Part shown: in pieces, positions 47,285 through 50,145 of the stretch | How positions within the stretch are numbered: position 1 is the first letter of the stretch | Layout: every line of letters begins with the position of its first letter | NCBI GenBank assembly: GCA_045604965.1 | Contig: JAZUPB010000031.1 | Location: 1-50,145 of the forward strand | Direction of reading: 5' to 3' | Length of the DNA stretch: 50,145 bases | Origin: JAISGQ01 sp045604965 | Lineage (GTDB): Bacteria > Bacillota > Clostridia > Oscillospirales > Acutalibacteraceae | The notes under the pieces: generated by a model | What the model saw: only the letters and a program-made list of their open reading frames with translations | What the model was told of the DNA's origin: nothing | Databases searched by the model: none | Program-made: the position numbers and the translations under genes

Positions 47285-48553
47285 TTATTCAAGTTCTCGG
47301 AGTGATTTTATTTTACGAAAAATCAGACATATCATAACTCCGGCTACACCTATTACAAAGAACAGGAATGATGCACCTGAACCTTTTCCGATACCAAAGA
47401 TATTGGTAAACAAACTGATTTTCGTATTACCCATAAAAGGTTCAAACACATTATCTACCAAAAGGCCGCCAAGAAAATAACCTACAGGAATTGTAAAAAA
47501 CTGCAGAGTGTTCCTGACAGAATAAACTCGTCCTTGCATCTCCTTTGGAACATTGCTTCTGAAAATAACATCATAATTGGCACCCATTAATGGAATTGCT
47601 ATCCAACCAAGCACCGCACCTATACACCAAATAATTGTATGATTTCCGAATGCGAGCAGAAAGTTTTCTAAACTCATAGAAAACAGCAAGCAGTTGCATA
47701 TGGTTTTAATCCTGCTTTTAGGCTTTGGAAAGAATGTTGCGACTAAACTTCCAAGCAATGTTGCGATACCCACACAGCTATTAACAAGACCTAATGCGGT
47801 TTCATTTGCTTTGGATAGCACCATCGCAGGAAGGACTGAATTATAAATTGAAGCAATCAGGTTAATTGCTGATAAAAATAGAATTAACCAAAGAATCCCT
47901 TTGTTATATTTCAAATAAACAAGTCCACTTTTTGCTGATTGTAAAAGTGTTTCGTTGTTTTCGGATTTTTGCGGTGCTTCTGGAATTTTAATGAAAAACA
48001 GCAATACAGAAAACGCTGCTGTAAATGTAATAAGATCAAATACAATAACCGCTTCAATTCCTGCAAACGAAACAATTGCCGCAGCAAATACCGGTGTCAA
48101 GATAGATACAAGAGAATTTGAGAATGAATGCATTCCACTTGTTTTTTGATAGTGTTCCTCAGGAGTAAGCAGTGTGATTGCTACATCAGAGGCGGGCGAT
48201 TGTACAGAATTCATCAATCCATTCAATGCATTGAGAATATACAGATGCCATACAGCAAGTGTGCCGTTTTTCAGCAGAACAAGCGTAACAATGGTACATA
48301 CTGCTGCAAAACAGTCGCATACAAGCATAACCGTTTTTTTATTCCACTTATCACTGATTGCACCTGCAAAAATGCTCATAAGTACATATGGTGCATAGGA
48401 ACATACACTTAATAAAGCAGTTGTCAAAGCAGAGCCGCTATCCTGATAAAGCCATATTACAAGTGCAAAATTTGTCATAGCGCTTCCCAATGAAGAAAAC
48501 GACTGAGTAAGCCAAAGAATGATAAAAAATTTGAGTTCATTTAAGGTTTTCAT
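47285..48553 (-). CDS. MFS exporter of the MefA/EntS-like drug efflux type
   Basis: A 422-residue transporter with about 12 helices. FIILWLTQSFSSLGSAMTNFALVIWLYQ and AGAISDKWNKKTVMLVCD (loop 2-3 motif), as well as NVPKEMQGRVYSVRNT, are typical of the MFS_3 branch that includes macrolide efflux and siderophore exporters. The gene is more AT-rich than its neighbours. AAAGGAG lies 9 nt before the ATG. The 120-nt leader has an ORF and competing hairpins that look like drug-inducible translational attenuation, which supports a resistance role; the actual drug is unknown. Confidence 0.88.
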   Translation of the reverse strand: MKTLNELKFFIILWLTQSFSSLGSAMTNFALVIWLYQDSGSALTTALLSVCSYAPYVLMSIFAGAISDKWNKKTVMLVCDCFAAVCTIVTLVLLKNGTLAVWHLYILNALNGLMNSVQSPASDVAITLLTPEEHYQKTSGMHSFSNSLVSILTPVFAAAIVSFAGIEAVIVFDLITFTAAFSVLLFFIKIPEAPQKSENNETLLQSAKSGLVYLKYNKGILWLILFLSAINLIASIYNSVLPAMVLSKANETALGLVNSCVGIATLLGSLVATFFPKPKSRIKTICNCLLFSMSLENFLLAFGNHTIIWCIGAVLGWIAIPLMGANYDVIFRSNVPKEMQGRVYSVRNTLQFFTIPVGYFLGGLLVDNVFEPFMGNTKISLFTNIFGIGKGSGASFLFFVIGVAGVMICLIFRKIKSLRELE

Positions 48554-48554
48554 G

Positions 48555-48651
48555 ATACCTTGCTCCTTTTCTGAATTTAACTTATTGTCAGAAACGCAAG
48601 GTATGACGGTAGATTTAGTTCTCCATGCAGTCCGTCATTCCTTGCATGGAG
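48555..48651 (-). promoter_or_regulatory. Candidate translational attenuator of the MFS exporter
   Basis: On the minus strand: CTCCATGCA (48651-48643) pairs with TGCATGGAG (48629-48621). GCAAGGAATGACGG (48645-48632) pairs 13 of 14 with CCGTCATACCTTGC (48609-48596). The same ATACCTTGC also pairs perfectly with GCAAGGTAT (48563-48555), which abuts the ribosome site AAAGGAG and the start codon. The pairings are mutually exclusive, so ribosome position on the leader ORF could decide whether the exporter is translated. Confidence 0.65.
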
Positions 48652-48673
48652 CTATGCCAATGCAGAGTAACAT
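48635..48673 (-). CDS. Leader peptide MLLCIGIAPCKE upstream of the MFS exporter
   Basis: A 12-codon ORF with a clean ribosome site (GGGGAG, 6 nt before the ATG), starting ~45 nt after the promoter. Codons 8-10 form one arm of the first hairpin, and codons 10-13 begin the arm that competes for the ribosome-site-blocking strand. This is the layout of ermC/cat-type leader peptides. No function beyond cis control is proposed. Confidence 0.65.
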   Translation of the reverse strand: MLLCIGIAPCKE

Positions 48674-48723
48674 TTTATCTCCCCAATCTTTAAGTTTGAT
48701 GTTTGTGTTAAACTATCACTTTT

Positions 48724-48751
48724 ATTATACCATATCTGTAAGGTATATCAC
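48724..48751 (-). promoter_or_regulatory. Promoter of the leader-MFS transcript
   Basis: GTGATA, 16-bp spacer, TATAAT on the minus strand; good -10, modest -35. Predicted start ~48717 gives a leader of ~165 nt. Confidence 0.55.
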
Positions 48752-48807
48752 GAGCTTTTCAATAAGTCTCTCAACGAGTACAACGACCCAAAAAACAAAA
48801 TAAACAT

Positions 48808-48843
48808 AAAGCTACTTTTGACATAAATATCAAAAGTAGCTTT
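48808..48843 (-). terminator. Terminator of purC
   Basis: A 14-bp stem AAAGCTACTTTTGA with complement and 8-nt loop. Confidence 0.65.
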
Positions 48844-48896
48844 TATACTATATATGGCTACCGCCATTATACTCCGAAAGCTTTATATTATTTGAT

Positions 48897-49580
48897 TTAT
48901 CTGTTGAGGATGAGCTTTGTCAGCTCAACAGGCTCTACGATTGTATCGCCCTTATATACGCGCATATTGCCTGATGCGATCTCATCGATGAGGATAACCT
49001 CGCCGTTGTTGTAGCCGAACTCAAACTTTATATCCCAAAGATCAAGGCCGATTGTCTTGAGATCATCAGCAATGATCTTGGTAATCTTCAGAGTCTGCTC
49101 CTTCATACTTGCAAAAAGTGCCTCGTCCATAACACCAAGCGCTGCAAGTCCTTCGCCTGTTACAAGAGGATCACCCTTTGCATCGTTCTTAAAGGTACAC
49201 TCTACATAACCGCCCTCAAGAACTGTTCCGTCTTCGATATATTCACCGTATCTGCGGATAAAGCTGCCGGTTGCAACCAGGCGGCAGATTACCTCAAGAC
49301 CGTGACCGAATACGGTTGCGGGGAGCACTTCCATAGTTGCTTCGTCAATATTTGCGGAAACATAGTGGGTCTTGATGCCTGCTTCCTTAAGCTTCTCAAA
49401 GTAGTAGATAGAAGTCTTCAGGTTCTCCTTGCCAATGCCCTCGATGGTCAGACCGACAGTGTTTTCGCCCGGATCAAAGACGCCGTCCTTGCCGGTGCAG
49501 TCGTCCTTGAACTTGAGCAGTACATTGCCGTTTTCAAGCTTGTAGACATCCTTTGTCTTGCCTTTGTACATCATTTCCAT
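48897..49580 (-). CDS. purC: Phosphoribosylaminoimidazole-succinocarboxamide synthase (SAICAR synthetase)
   Basis: Joins CAIR and aspartate using ATP in purine synthesis. The 227 residues match a short-form PurC: YKGKTKDVYKLENGNVLLKFKDD (5-27), RLVATGSFIRRYG (~104-116), EFGYNNGEVILIDEIASGNMR (~187-207) with the acidic metal site. AAAGGAG precedes the ATG at normal distance. It stands alone here rather than in a pur operon and has its own consensus promoter; a purine-responsive element was not recognised in the short leader. Confidence 0.96.
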   Translation of the reverse strand: MEMMYKGKTKDVYKLENGNVLLKFKDDCTGKDGVFDPGENTVGLTIEGIGKENLKTSIYYFEKLKEAGIKTHYVSANIDEATMEVLPATVFGHGLEVICRLVATGSFIRRYGEYIEDGTVLEGGYVECTFKNDAKGDPLVTGEGLAALGVMDEALFASMKEQTLKITKIIADDLKTIGLDLWDIKFEFGYNNGEVILIDEIASGNMRVYKGDTIVEPVELTKLILNR

Positions 49581-49641
49581 AGCGATTTTCTCCTTTGTCA
49601 GTCCTTTTCAGGGCTCAGAATTATGCTTGTTTACGGCATTT

Positions 49642-49670
49642 AGAATAGCATTTTGAGCTTTTTTTGTCAA
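49642..49670 (-). promoter_or_regulatory. SigmaA promoter of purC
   Basis: TTGACA, 17-bp spacer, TATTCT on the minus strand; ~55-nt leader. Confidence 0.8.
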
Positions 49671-49738
49671 TATACGGCACAAATTTGAGCATATAAAAAT
49701 CTGAGCTTCTTTTACGAATTTATGTGTATATTTTTTCA

Positions 49739-50032
49739 TCAATCAACTGCAAGCTTGACAACAGCCTTGCGGTAGCTCTTTCCGCCGCCGGGACATTTTC
49801 CTGCCTTATGAGCATCATTAGGCCAAAAAAACACTGCCATACCGGGGCGAATCATCATCTGACTGCCGCTGCCTGTAAGCATTTCCTTGTCCTTTGCTTC
49901 GTCGTAGGGAGCGCCGGGTTCAAGCTCGCTGATATCGCACCACTCAAACCATTCCTCGCCGTCAAAAAGGCACTGAACATCAACATACTTGCGGTGTGCT
50001 TCAAACTCGGCAAGTTGTCGCTTTGACTTAAA
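49739..50032 (-). pseudogene. YhcH/YjgK/YiaL family protein, 5' part missing
   Basis: The minus-strand frame reads SKRQLAEFEAHRKYVDVQ, then GEEWFEWCDIS, PYDEAKDKEM, IRPGMAVFFWPNDAHKAG and ends KAVVKLAVD, the C-terminal two thirds of the YhcH/YjgK/YiaL cupin-like family (about 150 residues, linked to sialic acid and other sugar catabolism). HRKYVDVQ and PNDAHKAG carry the His residues of its metal site. There is no start codon: an in-frame TAG follows at 50033-50035 and similarity stops near 50030. An integrase-like tail lies 70 bp away, so the gene was probably cut by element insertion. Confidence 0.75.
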
Positions 50033-50046
50033 CTATTTTGTTTAAG
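50027..50046. other. Inverted repeat at the gene/element junction, possible attachment-site region
   Basis: CTTAAAC, 6 nt, GTTTAAG at the point where yhcH similarity ends. Recombinase core sites often have such short arms, but a terminator for the integrase on the minus strand is also possible. Confidence 0.35.
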
Positions 50047-50098
50047 TTTTATTTGAAATCTGCCGATATTTTACCTCATTTGCACATTTTATTTTGGC

Positions 50099-50145
50099 TT
50101 ACTGATTTTCTGTTGCCAAAGTGTTGCCATAAGTATTATAGCAAA
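50099..50145 (-). CDS. C-terminal end of a tyrosine site-specific integrase (partial)
   Basis: The minus-strand frame entering from the right edge reads CYNTYGNTLATENQ then TAA. The YGNTLAT-like ending recurs at the C-terminus of Firmicute phage/ICE integrases in my memory of the family. Only 14 codons are visible, so this rests on the motif plus the adjacent broken gene. Confidence 0.45.
   Translation of the reverse strand, partial: CYNTYGNTLATENQ

Noticed and set aside
49724..50026. Plus-strand 100-codon open frame at the right end
   Set aside because: It mirrors the yhcH-like minus-strand gene, which has clear family motifs.

Overview
The window looks like a chromosomal segment of a spore-forming, low-to-mid GC Gram-positive bacterium of the class Clostridia, most likely an Oscillospiraceae/Ruminococcus-type gut anaerobe. 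The grounds are an alpha/beta-type spore protein gene with a sigmaG-like promoter, strong AGGAGG-type ribosome sites, frequent TTG and GTG starts, teichoic-acid-type glycan genes, LCP and LemA proteins, and AT-rich intergenic spacers with clear intrinsic terminators. This taxonomic call is inference from gene content. No tRNA, rRNA or CRISPR array was seen.

Left end (1-1.6 kb): the tail of a HEAT-repeat (SufBD-labelled) protein, a pair of ~190 bp direct repeats flanking an AT-rich orphan membrane gene, and a small acid-soluble spore protein whose C-terminus runs into the second repeat. Cell-surface glycan block (1.7-9.4 kb): two CDP-polyol phosphotransferases, then tarI-tarJ for CDP-ribitol, meeting head-on a dTDP-sugar operon (sugar aminotransferase, rmlA, rmlB). 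An LCP-family glycopolymer ligase at 16-18 kb could attach such a polymer to peptidoglycan. In between lie an orphan phage-tail-like BppU/SGNH protein (9.4-12.1 kb), an MFS permease and a PcrA/UvrD helicase. The phage-like gene and the helicase both have LexA-like boxes inside their promoter spacers.

Housekeeping block (18-25.6 kb, mainly minus strand): FNT channel; an mscL - DUF2752 - lipoprotein cyclophilin - cytosolic cyclophilin - lemA run; a PflX-like radical SAM protein; and an acyl-CoA synthetase behind an HTH-cupin regulator. DNA maintenance block (26-36 kb, plus strand): YhaO/SbcD nuclease with YhaN/SbcC-like ATPase, era-recO-mutS2, a membrane protein and an HtrA protease. Then come a 460 bp non-coding stretch with an orphan structured transcript, a two-component system, a lipoprotein with three lamin-tail domains and a CotH kinase domain, and YwaF and hemolysin III membrane proteins.

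Right end (43.7-50.1 kb, minus strand): an HTH membrane protein, DUF1295 and alpha/beta hydrolase operon; a flavin-reductase-like protein; an MFS exporter preceded by a leader ORF and mutually exclusive hairpins (a strong candidate for ermC-style translational attenuation); purC; and a yhcH-like gene cut short at ~50.03 kb next to the last codons of what reads as a tyrosine integrase. The last point suggests that a mobile element begins at the right edge.
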